Source: JAHRAW01 sp965249835 (GTDB lineage Bacteria; Pseudomonadota; Gammaproteobacteria; Arenicellales; Poriferihabitantaceae). From it: a DNA stretch of 64,000 nt. A program made the translations under genes and the position numbers. Shown piece by piece: positions 7,081-15,367 of this stretch. Numbering within the stretch: the first letter of the stretch is position 1; every line of letters begins with the position of its first letter. The stretch is from contig CBDFMY010000003.1 of assembly GCA_965249835.1 (NCBI GenBank), positions 186,001 to 250,000 on the forward strand, in the 5' to 3' direction. The notes below the pieces were generated by a model that was not told where the DNA came from, searched no databases, and was given only the letters and a program-made list of their open reading frames with translations.

Positions 7081-8766
7081 ATGCCGACATTGGATTTCAA
7101 AGGAAAGCAGTTTGTTTACGCGCACCACTTAACGGTGTCGGCGCGAACCCTGAAGATTGATGTCAACAAGTCGCATCCCTCAAAAAAACCGTCTCTTGAC
7201 GGCAACCTCATCATCCACGGCGACAACTTGCATGCGCTCAAGGCGTTAATGCCGCGCTATGCTGGTCGGGTGAATTGCATTTACATTGACCCGCCGTATA
7301 ACACCGGCAATGAAAAATGGCTATACAACGACAATGTAAATAGCCCGATGATGCAGAATTGGTTGAAAGACAAGGGTCCGGTGGACGGCGAAGATCTGGA
7401 ACGACACGACAAGTGGCTGTGCATGATGTGGCCAAGGTTGCAGTTGTTGCGCGAGTTGCTTGCCGAGGACGGCGTGATTTTTATTTCCATTGACGACAAC
7501 GAGCAACACCGGTTGCGGATGGTGATGGATGAGATTTTTGGGGCGAGGAATTTTGTTGCTACATTACCCACCGTAATGAACCTGAAAGGCAATCAAGATC
7601 AATTCGCGTTTGCGGGAACACACGAATACACCACTGTTTACGCGAACGACAGGGAGAAATTGGTGTTGGATGAATTTAAATTATCCGATGACGAACTTGG
7701 CAAGTGGCACGAGGATGAGCGCGGTTTTTTCAAGCAAGGAGCAAACTTAAAAGCGACCGGACAAAATGCGCCACGCGAAAAACGACCATACCTTTTCTTT
7801 CCCATATACATTCGCAAACAAGAAAATGGATTTACCGTTTCTACAAATCGCAAGGCTGGCGATACGAAAATTCTGCCGATTACCGACAATCAAGAGATGT
7901 CGTGGCGGTGGAGCAAAGAAAAATTTGAGCATGAACCGTACAATCTCATCGTGCAAAAAACTACCGGTGGATATGCTGTCTACAAAAAACAGCGGCCGGA
8001 AATTGGCGACTTACCGAGCAGCAAACCCAAAACGCTTTTTTATAAACCTGAATACAGTAGCGGCAACGGCACCGCACAGCTGAAGCGCATTTTTGGCGAT
8101 GGTAGAGTTTTTGCCAATCCGAAACCACTGGCTTTGATTAAGGATATTATCGCTTTAGCTATACCAGATAGAAGCGGTATTGTTCTTGACTCCTTCGCTG
8201 GCTCCGGCACCACCGCCCATGCCGTCCTTGCTCTCAACAAAGAAGACGGCGGAAACCGCAAGTTTATCTTGGTGGAATGTGAAGACTACGCCCATAAGAT
8301 CACTGCCGAACGCGTCCGCCGCGTAATCAAAGGCGTTAAAAATGCAAAAGACGAAAACCTGAAAAACGGACTCGGCGGCACCTTCACCTACTGCACCCTG
8401 GGCGATGAAATCAGCGTTGAAAAAATGCTCACCGGCAAGCACCTGCCAGACTATGAAACCTTCTCCCGCCATTTGGTTTATATCGCCACCGGAAAATCAC
8501 CGGACAAAATTCGCAAAACGCGGGGCAAGGATGGATTTTTCTTTGAGACACCAGACCGCTTGTTTTATCTCATCTATGAACCAGAACTGGCTTTTTTGCG
8601 AAGCACCGAATCCGCCCTAAACGGTGACCGCGCCGAACGCATCGCCAAACAAGCAAAGACAAAAAAGAAAACCGCACTGGTCTTCGCCACGCATAAGTTC
8701 ATGGGACAGAAAGAATTAACCGAAATGAACATCACTTTTTGTCAGTTGCCATTTGGGGCAAATTGA
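7081..8766 (+). CDS. mod: Type III restriction-modification methylase (Mod), adenine-specific
   Basis: This 561-residue beta-class DNA methyltransferase has motif IV DPPYNTG at residues 70-76 before motif I FAGSGTT at 372-378, the order found in EcoP15I-like Mod subunits. The variable middle section (about 150-340) would hold the target-recognition domain, so specificity cannot be read. A strong AAAGGAG ribosome site ends 11 bases before the ATG. The frame is open farther upstream, but there it overlaps the DarT-DarG gene. The partner res lies 3 kb downstream instead of next door, separated by four accessory genes. Fragments of this same gene occur at 4213, 5636 and 10423. Confidence 0.95.
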   Translation: MPTLDFKGKQFVYAHHLTVSARTLKIDVNKSHPSKKPSLDGNLIIHGDNLHALKALMPRYAGRVNCIYIDPPYNTGNEKWLYNDNVNSPMMQNWLKDKGPVDGEDLERHDKWLCMMWPRLQLLRELLAEDGVIFISIDDNEQHRLRMVMDEIFGARNFVATLPTVMNLKGNQDQFAFAGTHEYTTVYANDREKLVLDEFKLSDDELGKWHEDERGFFKQGANLKATGQNAPREKRPYLFFPIYIRKQENGFTVSTNRKAGDTKILPITDNQEMSWRWSKEKFEHEPYNLIVQKTTGGYAVYKKQRPEIGDLPSSKPKTLFYKPEYSSGNGTAQLKRIFGDGRVFANPKPLALIKDIIALAIPDRSGIVLDSFAGSGTTAHAVLALNKEDGGNRKFILVECEDYAHKITAERVRRVIKGVKNAKDENLKNGLGGTFTYCTLGDEISVEKMLTGKHLPDYETFSRHLVYIATGKSPDKIRKTRGKDGFFFETPDRLFYLIYEPELAFLRSTESALNGDRAERIAKQAKTKKKTALVFATHKFMGQKELTEMNITFCQLPFGAN

Positions 8767-8792
8767 CGAACCAAGCGAACAGGTAAATACAA

Positions 8793-10127
8793 ATGGATGA
8801 AGAAAAAAAACAGCAGTTAGATAGTTTGTTGCGTGCGGCTATTGAAAATATTCAGCTGTCTACTTCTTATCCGGCTGAAAGGTTACTACCTATTGAAGAA
8901 TATAGAATGTTATATCTCCAAAATAAAAATGATTTTTCCAACGCATGGTATAGAAATAGAATAAAACTCGTCATTAGCAATAATTCAGTTGAAAATGATG
9001 TTCTTAACTTTATGAGACATGAATTAGCAGAATATCTTTATAAAGATAAAATACAGTGCGCTACAGTTGCCACTACTGGCGGACTTACCCCTACTCCGTT
9101 AGATAAATTGCTTGAAGATATATTAAGGATTTCTATTGTCTTCGGTATTGAGAATTCTGTTTTTATTTTTGAAAAATTACTTGTTAAAAAACATATTGAT
9201 TATCAAGAAATTTCATTGCTGTCTGGGATTAAAATAGATAATGAAATGCAAATATATGATGGATTCAAACTCATACCCTTGCCCTCATCCTCTGGTGCTT
9301 TAAGTCAAATGGAAATTCTGTCGGGCATGGGGCTTGGTATACAGGAAAAGAGTAATCACTTTACGGGAAGAACTCTAGCGGTAATTGACTGTACTAGAGA
9401 ACCTATATTCGCGAACCCGAAAAGTCGCCCAATGAAAGAAGGCCCATTTGATGTATTCCGAAGACATACAAAAAATATAGAATTAGAAGATTTTAAGATA
9501 CAAGAGTTTTTGTGGGGTTTATCATTGTGTTGCAAACACCCTATAAACGAAGTTATGTGGTGGGATCACATAAATCAATGGGAGCCGTTAGTTGATCATG
9601 GCGTGAGCAGTTGTTCGTATAGCCACGATCTTTATCGATCTAATAGATATTGTAAAATTTCTGAAAATGATATTGCTGATGCAAAGAAATATTATAAAAA
9701 ATTTAAAGATCTCCCGGCACAGGTTAAAGAAAAACTTCGGATAGCAATACCAAGGTGGTTAAAATCAAAGAATGAAGGGTGGGTTGATCAAATAATTGAT
9801 TTGGGAATTGCTTTTGAGGCTATCTACTTAGATGAAACCAAAGAACAGTTGTCTTACACATTTCGTACACGAGCCGCATGGTATTTGGGAGAAGACCTTT
9901 CCGAGAGACAAAGATATAGGGACCTATTCAAGAAATTTTATAATTACCGTTCTAACGCCGTGCATACAGGAAGGATTGCTTCTGCAAAAAAGACTCGGGA
10001 TGCAAATGAATCAAAAAAGATACGGTCATTACTTAATGATGCGGATAAATTATGTGTTGCCAGTATTATAAAAGTCATCAACGACGGCGGTTTCCCTGAT
10101 TGGGAAACACTTGTTCTTGGCAGGTAA
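8793..10127 (+). CDS. HEPN-motif protein (ApeA-like), probable RNase of a defence module
   Basis: This 444-residue protein has no membrane segment. Near the C-terminus it carries RSNAVH at residues 386-391, the R-x4-H motif of HEPN ribonucleases, set in a helical region (FRTRAAWYLGE, YRDLFKKFYNYRSNAVHTG) like that of ApeA-type HEPN domains. The large N-terminal part is not recognised. The gene is visibly AT-rich in base and codon use compared with flanking chromosome genes, which points to separate acquisition. It starts 26 bases after mod and is followed after 19 bases by a HicB-like gene. HEPN proteins commonly act as toxins or abortive-infection nucleases, and that role here is inferred. 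Confidence 0.7.
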   Translation: MDEEKKQQLDSLLRAAIENIQLSTSYPAERLLPIEEYRMLYLQNKNDFSNAWYRNRIKLVISNNSVENDVLNFMRHELAEYLYKDKIQCATVATTGGLTPTPLDKLLEDILRISIVFGIENSVFIFEKLLVKKHIDYQEISLLSGIKIDNEMQIYDGFKLIPLPSSSGALSQMEILSGMGLGIQEKSNHFTGRTLAVIDCTREPIFANPKSRPMKEGPFDVFRRHTKNIELEDFKIQEFLWGLSLCCKHPINEVMWWDHINQWEPLVDHGVSSCSYSHDLYRSNRYCKISENDIADAKKYYKKFKDLPAQVKEKLRIAIPRWLKSKNEGWVDQIIDLGIAFEAIYLDETKEQLSYTFRTRAAWYLGEDLSERQRYRDLFKKFYNYRSNAVHTGRIASAKKTRDANESKKIRSLLNDADKLCVASIIKVINDGGFPDWETLVLGR

Positions 10128-10146
10128 TTACCGGGAGGCGCAATCA

Positions 10147-10353
10147 ATGAAATTCAATGTAACAATGGAGCGGGACGAAGACGGGGTAAGGGTTGCTGAA
10201 TGCCCTGCCATACCGGGCTGCGTAAGCCAGGGGAAGACACAGCAGCAGGCACTCGATAATATCAAGGAGGCCATTACGCTTTGTCTTAATGTGCGCGCCG
10301 AAAAAGGACTCCCGCTGACCGCCGAGACGCGGCAAGTCGAGGTCGTAATGTAA
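10147..10353 (+). CDS. HicB-like (UPF0150) antitoxin-type protein, no HicA partner
   Basis: This 68-residue protein matches the partial RNase H-like fold of HicB proteins: MKFNVTMERDEDG, then AECPAIPGCVSQGKT, then ALDNIKEAITLCL. The ATG at 10147 is chosen because the family begins there; GGGAGG lies about ten bases upstream. HicB normally neutralises HicA, a small RNA-binding mRNA nuclease encoded next to it. No HicA-like frame is present on either side. It directly follows the HEPN gene, so it may have been recruited as that protein's antitoxin, or it may be a solitary remnant. It lacks the C-terminal DNA-binding domain found in longer HicB proteins. Confidence 0.85.
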   Translation: MKFNVTMERDEDGVRVAECPAIPGCVSQGKTQQQALDNIKEAITLCLNVRAEKGLPLTAETRQVEVVM

Positions 10354-10401
10354 TGCTGGGCTTGCCCTCTTTCGATATGATAAATTTTTTTTGAACAAGA
10401 C

Positions 10402-10528
10402 ATGCAACTCAAAAACTACCAGAAAAAACCGCACTGGTCTTCGCTACACATAAATTATGGGGCAGAAAGAATTGACCGAAATGAATATCACTTTTTGTCA
10501 GTTGCTATTTGGTAGTTTCGGCGGGTAA
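10402..10528 (+). pseudogene. Chimeric relic: first 20 bases of res joined to the last 100 bases of mod
   Basis: Bases 10402-10421 are identical to the first 20 bases of the res gene at 11780. From 10422 onward the sequence switches to the 3' end of mod (compare 8664-8766 and 4213-4320), with a one-base deletion that breaks the frame, ending at a TAA at 10526-10528. The order res-start then mod-end is the reverse of the intact locus, so it records a rearrangement. No other gene is supported in 10354-10590. Confidence 0.8.
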
Positions 10529-10590
10529 GATGCCCATACAAATTCTATTTAAACTGAGGTCAGCAGAGGTTGGCAGGCAACCAAAATAGC

Positions 10591-11001
10591 ATGAAAAATA
10601 AATCCGGAAGAGAGGCGTCGCACAGTCAAAGTTCGCGGAAATTCCCAAGAAGAAAAGGCGAAGGGGATTGGTTGATTTATCTGCGCCGTAGCAGGGAAAA
10701 TCAGTTTGACTTTTCTTGTGGTTTGGGCTTCATTCCCAAAGACAAAAAACAAGCATTCACACTGACGCGTTACAATGGAAAAAGCCATCGGCACACGAAC
10801 ATGCTGGAAAAAGAAAATCCGTTCTACGACTTTCACATTCACATTGCAACCGAAAAATATCAACTATCTTCCTATTCCACTGAGCACCGGGCTGACATTA
10901 CCAATCGTTACGCAGATTTTTATGGGGCTTTTACAGCACTTCTGGATGACTGCAACGTGTCATTGTACGACTTTAACAGTGGCCAAACGAGTTTGTTTTA
11001 A
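10591..11001 (+). CDS. DUF6978-like hypothetical protein
   Basis: This 136-residue protein has a basic, disordered-looking N-terminus followed by a compact domain: FTLTRYNGKSHRHTN, then YDFHIHIATEKYQ, then a terminal helix around YADFYGAFTALLDDCNV. These blocks recall proteins annotated DUF6978, whose function is unknown. A TTG at 10570 is an alternative start, but the ATG at 10591 fits the family length better. Its stop overlaps the next start as TAATG, so it is coupled to the DUF1828 gene and through that to res. The three genes look like one transcription unit. I cannot assign a biochemical role. Confidence 0.65.
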   Translation: MKNKSGREASHSQSSRKFPRRKGEGDWLIYLRRSRENQFDFSCGLGFIPKDKKQAFTLTRYNGKSHRHTNMLEKENPFYDFHIHIATEKYQLSSYSTEHRADITNRYADFYGAFTALLDDCNVSLYDFNSGQTSLF

Positions 11002-11780
11002 TGGACATTAAAGACATACAAGATACTTTCTCGGCGACAGTTGCCAAGTCAATTGAACTGTATCCTGAAGGAGTTGATCGCTATCAGGTTTTCACTCCGT
11101 TTCATTTCGATGACGGCGACCACTTTGTGATTGCCTTGCGAAAAAATGGAAGAGACCAGTGGATTATCAGTGACGAAGGCCATACTTATATGCACATGAG
11201 CTATGACACAGATTTAGCAACTCTAAAGCAGGGGCAACGCAACGAGATTATTGAAAACACGCTGGATAAATATGGAATAGAGGAAAAGGATGGTCAAATA
11301 TTTGTGCGCATTGATGATACCGCAAACGCGGGAAACATTTTCTATAACTTTATTCAATGCCTTATTAACATTACAGATGTTTCTTATCTGAAGCGTGAAC
11401 GGGTTGTTTCTACGTTTATGGAGGATTTCAAAGAGTTCATGCGTAAAACTGTTAAGCCCGACCGAATTCAATTTAACTATCGTGATGAAGCACATGATTC
11501 CGACAGTAAATATTTGGTGGATTGCCGCATTAACGGCATGGCTCGTCCGTTGCATGTGTATGGCATCGGGAACAACGACAAATGCCGTGATACAACTATC
11601 GGGATTTTGAATTTTAGGCAATGGGGTACACCTTTTACTTCACTGGGGATTTTTGACAAGCAGGAAGACATTAATCGCAAGGCACTTGCCCGCTTCACCG
11701 ATGTTTGCGATCGTCAATTTTCAAGTTTGTCAACGAATCAAGACCGAATTGGGGTTTATCTTCAAGAGCAGATTGGCTAA
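11001..11780 (+). CDS. DUF1828-family protein coupled to res
   Basis: This 259-residue protein has an N-terminal DUF1828-type region including WIISDEGHTYMHMS and a second half resembling the companion DUF1829 region (DCRINGMARPLHVYGIGNN, QWGTPFTSLGIFD). Function is unknown for the family. Its members are often found in mobile or defence contexts, which agrees with this position. Both ends overlap neighbours by TAATG junctions, upstream with the DUF6978-like gene and downstream with res. Its amount would therefore be tied to the restriction subunit. It could modulate Res or form its own module, and the sequence does not decide. Confidence 0.75.
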   Translation: MDIKDIQDTFSATVAKSIELYPEGVDRYQVFTPFHFDDGDHFVIALRKNGRDQWIISDEGHTYMHMSYDTDLATLKQGQRNEIIENTLDKYGIEEKDGQIFVRIDDTANAGNIFYNFIQCLINITDVSYLKRERVVSTFMEDFKEFMRKTVKPDRIQFNYRDEAHDSDSKYLVDCRINGMARPLHVYGIGNNDKCRDTTIGILNFRQWGTPFTSLGIFDKQEDINRKALARFTDVCDRQFSSLSTNQDRIGVYLQEQIG

Positions 11781-14329
11781 TGCAACTCAAAAACTACCAA
11801 CAAAAAGCCATTGATGATTTAGATCGGTGGTTGGATGCACTCAAATCCGCTCGCAAGGACACAGCGGATGCTGAAGAGTTTTATGCCAGGAAGAAAAATC
11901 CTGTCCCCGATGACCTAAAAGATTATCCACGCATCGCCTGGAATATTTTGAAAGACCAGGGAACTCTGCCCCGCATTGAGAAAGACGGCAAGATGGAAGC
12001 CCCCGACCACATCTCCCGCACTGCGACCTCCGGTGCGCCGATTCCGCATGTTTGCTTGAAGGTGCCGACCGGTGGCGGCAAGACATTGCTCGGCGTTGCC
12101 GCGCTGGAGCGCATCAGGCGAGACACCGGATTGGTTTTATGGATTGTGCCGACCAGGGCGATTTACGAACAAACCATAAAGGCGTTTCGAACTCGCGATC
12201 ATCCTTATCGCCAAATGCTTGAGCGAATTTCCGGTGGCAGAATCAAACTGCTGCAAAAAAATGATCGTTTCACCAGGCAGGATGTTGAAAATTATCTCTG
12301 CATCATGATGTTGATGCTACCGTCCGCCAACCGACAAAAAGGAAAAGAGTTTCTTAAAATATTTCGCGACAGCGGCGGTTATACTTCGTTCTTTCCCGAA
12401 CAGGACGATGCGATTGCAAACAAAACGTTTTCCCAAAAACACCCCGATCTTGAGAAAAGCAAAGCAGGCGATTGGGTGAATCAAAGTCTGATCAATGTTT
12501 TCAAACTGATTTGTCCGACCGTGATTTTGGACGAAGCGCATAAAGCATATAGAGCGAATAACAAAAACAATAAGGAATTTGTGAATTCGGTCAATCGTCT
12601 CAACCCGCGCCTTATTCTTGAATTGTCGGCCACGCCTAAATTCGGTATCAGCAATATTCTGGTCAACCTGTCGGGAACTGAGTTGCAGGACGAGGAGATG
12701 ATTAAGTTGCCGATTGATATTCATAGTTTTAGTAATTCCGATTGGCAACATACACTCGCCGAGACTCAGGCGAAGTTAAATGAACTGGAAGATGCTGCGA
12801 CAAAATTAAAGCAAAACGAAAATCGTTATGTTCGACCGATTGCTTTGATGCGGGTGCAGAGGACCGGCAAAGACCAAAGGGAGCAGAGGTATATTCATTC
12901 CGAAGATGTGCGGAAATATCTGATACAAAATCTTGCCGTTCCGGAAAATCAAATACGAATTCAATCATCGGAGCAGAAGGAACTGGCTGGCGAGGATTTG
13001 CTAAGCGAGTTGAGTTCGGTGCGCTGGATTATCACCAAAGATGCGCTTAAAGAAGGTTGGGATTGTTCGTTTGCATATATTCTTGCGCTGTTGGATAACA
13101 CCACGGCGACCACGGCCATAACGCAGATGGTCGGGCGCGTGATGCGCCAACCTCACGCGCGCCTAATCAAGAAAAATGACTTGCTCAACCGGTGCTATAT
13201 CTATTGTTACAACAAGGATGTCGGCAACGCGGTGGATGGCGTGAAAGCCGGTTTGGAAAACGAAGGGCTGACTGGTCTTGGCGATTCCATTCGCGGATAT
13301 GACGAGGGCGATGCGCCGAAACCGGTAACCATCAAGCGCCGCGCACAATACAAAAAATTAAAAATATTTCTGCCGCAGGTTCTGCATAAACAAAAACGCG
13401 GATGGCGACCGCTTGATTACGACCGTGATATTTTAAGCGCGGTGAACTGGGAGAAAATTGGTGGCGGTGATGCGATTGGTCTGGATGATAGCGACAGTAA
13501 AGAAGTCATAATTGCGGTTGATATTCAGGGGCAAGGGAAAGTTTCCGAAAAGGATGTTGATATCGGCGGGCATTTGAATTCGGATTATTTTGTGCGGCGA
13601 CTCGTGGATGTGGTGCCTAATCCGTGGCAAGCGGCGCGTATGGCGACGAGTTTCATCCAAAAACACAGAGATAAAAAACACGATGATTCGAAGTTGCTAA
13701 AAAACCGCATTCGTCTTTCGGAAGCTCTGCAGCGCGAAGTTAAAAATGAGGTGGATGCCGCGGCGGAGTTGGTTTTTCGCGACAAACTCAGGCGAAATGA
13801 AATCCGCTTTCATCTTGAGACCGATGAACAGTTGAGTTACGAGATGGAAAAGTCGCTCGAAGTATTTGTTGGCGATGATGAAGAAGCACTTCAACACCAA
13901 GCCAAGCCAGTGCAACACAGTCTTTTTGATACCGTTTATAAAAAAGATTTCAACGGACTGGAAAAAAATTTCGCGTTGTATCTTGAAAATAGCAACGCGA
14001 TACATTGGTGGCACAGAATCGCCGCCCGGCAAGCGTATTCGCTTCAAGGCTGGAGGCGGCAACGGATCTATCCCGATTTTGTTGCGTGTAAAAAAGATGA
14101 TGGTACGCTTTTGATTTTGGAGACGAAGGGTTTTCATTTGCGGGGAAATGAAGATACCACCTACAAGAAAAAACTTTTGGATACGCTGGAAGCCACTTAC
14201 CAAACCGCCCTTGACCGCGGCACCATGGAAGTAAAGGAAACGCCCGGGCAATACAAGATGAAATTAAGGATGATGTTTGAAAACAATTGGAAAGACGATA
14301 TGAGTGCCCTCGTTACTGGTGCGCAGTAG
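11780..14329 (+). CDS. res: Type III restriction subunit (Res), helicase-nuclease
   Basis: This 849-residue protein has superfamily 2 helicase motifs: Walker A PTGGGKT at 96-102, DEAH at 251-254, SATPKF just after, and QMVGRVMRQ (motif VI). The C-terminal nuclease shows YPDFV with Asp766, then LETKG with Glu781 and Lys783, a PD-(D/E)xK site. With Mod it would form an ATP-dependent complex that cuts DNA near unmethylated sites. The ATG at 11780 overlaps the previous stop (TAATG). An upstream in-frame ATG at 11705 lies inside the DUF1828 gene. The length is somewhat shorter than EcoP15I Res. No frameshift or lost motif is visible, so the subunit looks functional. Confidence 0.95.
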   Translation: MQLKNYQQKAIDDLDRWLDALKSARKDTADAEEFYARKKNPVPDDLKDYPRIAWNILKDQGTLPRIEKDGKMEAPDHISRTATSGAPIPHVCLKVPTGGGKTLLGVAALERIRRDTGLVLWIVPTRAIYEQTIKAFRTRDHPYRQMLERISGGRIKLLQKNDRFTRQDVENYLCIMMLMLPSANRQKGKEFLKIFRDSGGYTSFFPEQDDAIANKTFSQKHPDLEKSKAGDWVNQSLINVFKLICPTVILDEAHKAYRANNKNNKEFVNSVNRLNPRLILELSATPKFGISNILVNLSGTELQDEEMIKLPIDIHSFSNSDWQHTLAETQAKLNELEDAATKLKQNENRYVRPIALMRVQRTGKDQREQRYIHSEDVRKYLIQNLAVPENQIRIQSSEQKELAGEDLLSELSSVRWIITKDALKEGWDCSFAYILALLDNTTATTAITQMVGRVMRQPHARLIKKNDLLNRCYIYCYNKDVGNAVDGVKAGLENEGLTGLGDSIRGYDEGDAPKPVTIKRRAQYKKLKIFLPQVLHKQKRGWRPLDYDRDILSAVNWEKIGGGDAIGLDDSDSKEVIIAVDIQGQGKVSEKDVDIGGHLNSDYFVRRLVDVVPNPWQAARMATSFIQKHRDKKHDDSKLLKNRIRLSEALQREVKNEVDAAAELVFRDKLRRNEIRFHLETDEQLSYEMEKSLEVFVGDDEEALQHQAKPVQHSLFDTVYKKDFNGLEKNFALYLENSNAIHWWHRIAARQAYSLQGWRRQRIYPDFVACKKDDGTLLILETKGFHLRGNEDTTYKKKLLDTLEATYQTALDRGTMEVKETPGQYKMKLRMMFENNWKDDMSALVTGAQ

Positions 14330-14509
14330 CGGTTGTTGAAATGAGATACAATGCTAAACGCGGTGAATTACATGGGTTCGTTTCGCAATCATGTGTCACG
14401 ACGACGTTACCAAACTGAAGATTAAGCAAAATTAGCCGCATTTGACGCAATGATATTCATAAAGAATCGCTAATGTTGCATACACGGCAAAATTTAAACG
14501 AGGATTATC

Positions 14510-14710
14510 ATGAAACACACCATATCCGACAAAGCGCGGGTTATTGAGAACATTGAAAAAAACTCAGGATTGGATTTGCGCAACTATCGCGAATGGCTAA
14601 AAGTAAAGGCGGAGCTTGAAGCCGCCGGGATTAACACCGGCCCCAAAGAACCCGAACCGCAAAAACCGAGACGACGACAACCCATACCTTTTAGTGCTCT
14701 CGGTTTATAA
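14510..14710 (+). CDS. Small hypothetical protein, 66 residues
   Basis: A short helical, charged protein (about NIEKNSGLDLRNYREWLKV) with a Pro/Lys/Arg-rich tail (RRRQPIPFSAL). AACGAGGA lies about six bases before the ATG, a fair ribosome site. I recognise no family. It stands 180 bases after res, in AT-rich sequence without an obvious gene, and 57 bases before the GIY-YIG-like gene. The coding look and ribosome site make it more likely real than not. Confidence 0.55.
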   Translation: MKHTISDKARVIENIEKNSGLDLRNYREWLKVKAELEAAGINTGPKEPEPQKPRRRQPIPFSALGL

Positions 14711-14766
14711 CCGGGGGCTGGCACTTCTCAATTGAGGAAAATTGATCTCTTTTGAAGGAAAAGACC

Positions 14767-14991
14767 ATGCCAACCTATAGAGACACCTACAGATATTATT
14801 TCAAGATAGGCAACAAAATTGTCTATGCTGGCCTCACCAATGATATTGACCGGCGCGAGGTGGAACATCAGAGCAAACGGGGATGGAGGAAAGGACATAT
14901 CAAGCAAGTGGGGCAACGCACGCGCTACGACGTCGCACGCGAATGGGAAAAAGGCGAGGAAAGGCGTGGCATGCCCACGGGTAAGGAGTAG
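14767..14991 (+). CDS. Small GIY-YIG-like protein
   Basis: This 74-residue protein contains YYFKIGNKIVYAGLTNDIDR followed by RREVEHQ and IKQVGQRT, the pattern of very small GIY-YIG-like proteins in which YVY/AGLTND replaces the classic G-I-Y and Y-I-G blocks. Such proteins are common short genes of unknown function. Full GIY-YIG enzymes are metal-dependent DNA nucleases. The ATG at 14767 follows GAAGGAAAAGACC, giving a good ribosome site. It closes the type III island. Whether it cuts DNA is unclear, because the domain is near the minimum length and the C-terminal catalytic Glu is not obvious. Confidence 0.65.
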   Translation: MPTYRDTYRYYFKIGNKIVYAGLTNDIDRREVEHQSKRGWRKGHIKQVGQRTRYDVAREWEKGEERRGMPTGKE

Positions 14992-15367
14992 TCCGGCGCG
15001 CCGATTTGATAGTGAGGAAACTGACTTATAGCAAGGATGCAAACTTTACTTCTCCACGGATGGAGTGACTCCATTTTTACGCTCGGTGATGTTGCTATTG
15101 CCGAGCACCGCAAAACCGCCTTTTTGTGTTCGCGCAACTATCCCGCCAGGGCGGTGTTGCCGGTCTACGCCTGAGCGAAGAGTAAGATTTGCTCGCTATC
15201 AAAAAACTCTGAACCTGTAAATATGCGCCTAAATCCACAGGGCTTTCTGTCGCTGGTTTCATGGATATTCCAACTTTCGGATGACACCAAAACTTGACAA
15301 AGACTCGTTTATATGGCTTATTTCGACATATTTTGTCAAAATTCACCATTAAATGAGGATATAACCA
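14992..15367 (+). other. Intergenic stretch of 376 bases without a supported gene
   Basis: No frame here has a start, ribosome site and plausible protein. A weak hairpin (GCTCGG ... CCGAGC around 15080-15105) might end upstream transcription but lacks a T run. The last 75 bases hold a likely promoter/operator for the AAA ATPase gene, given separately. Confidence 0.5.
15294..15339 (+). promoter_or_regulatory. Inverted repeat and possible promoter before the AAA ATPase gene
   Basis: TTGACAAA at 15294-15301 is mirrored by TTTGTCAA at 15332-15339, 30 bases apart. The left arm begins with a perfect -35 hexamer, but the sequence 17-18 bases later (CTTATT or TTATTT) is a weak -10. The arrangement could be a promoter inside a two-site operator, or a long hairpin. 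It ends about 28 bases before the GTG start. Confidence 0.35.
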
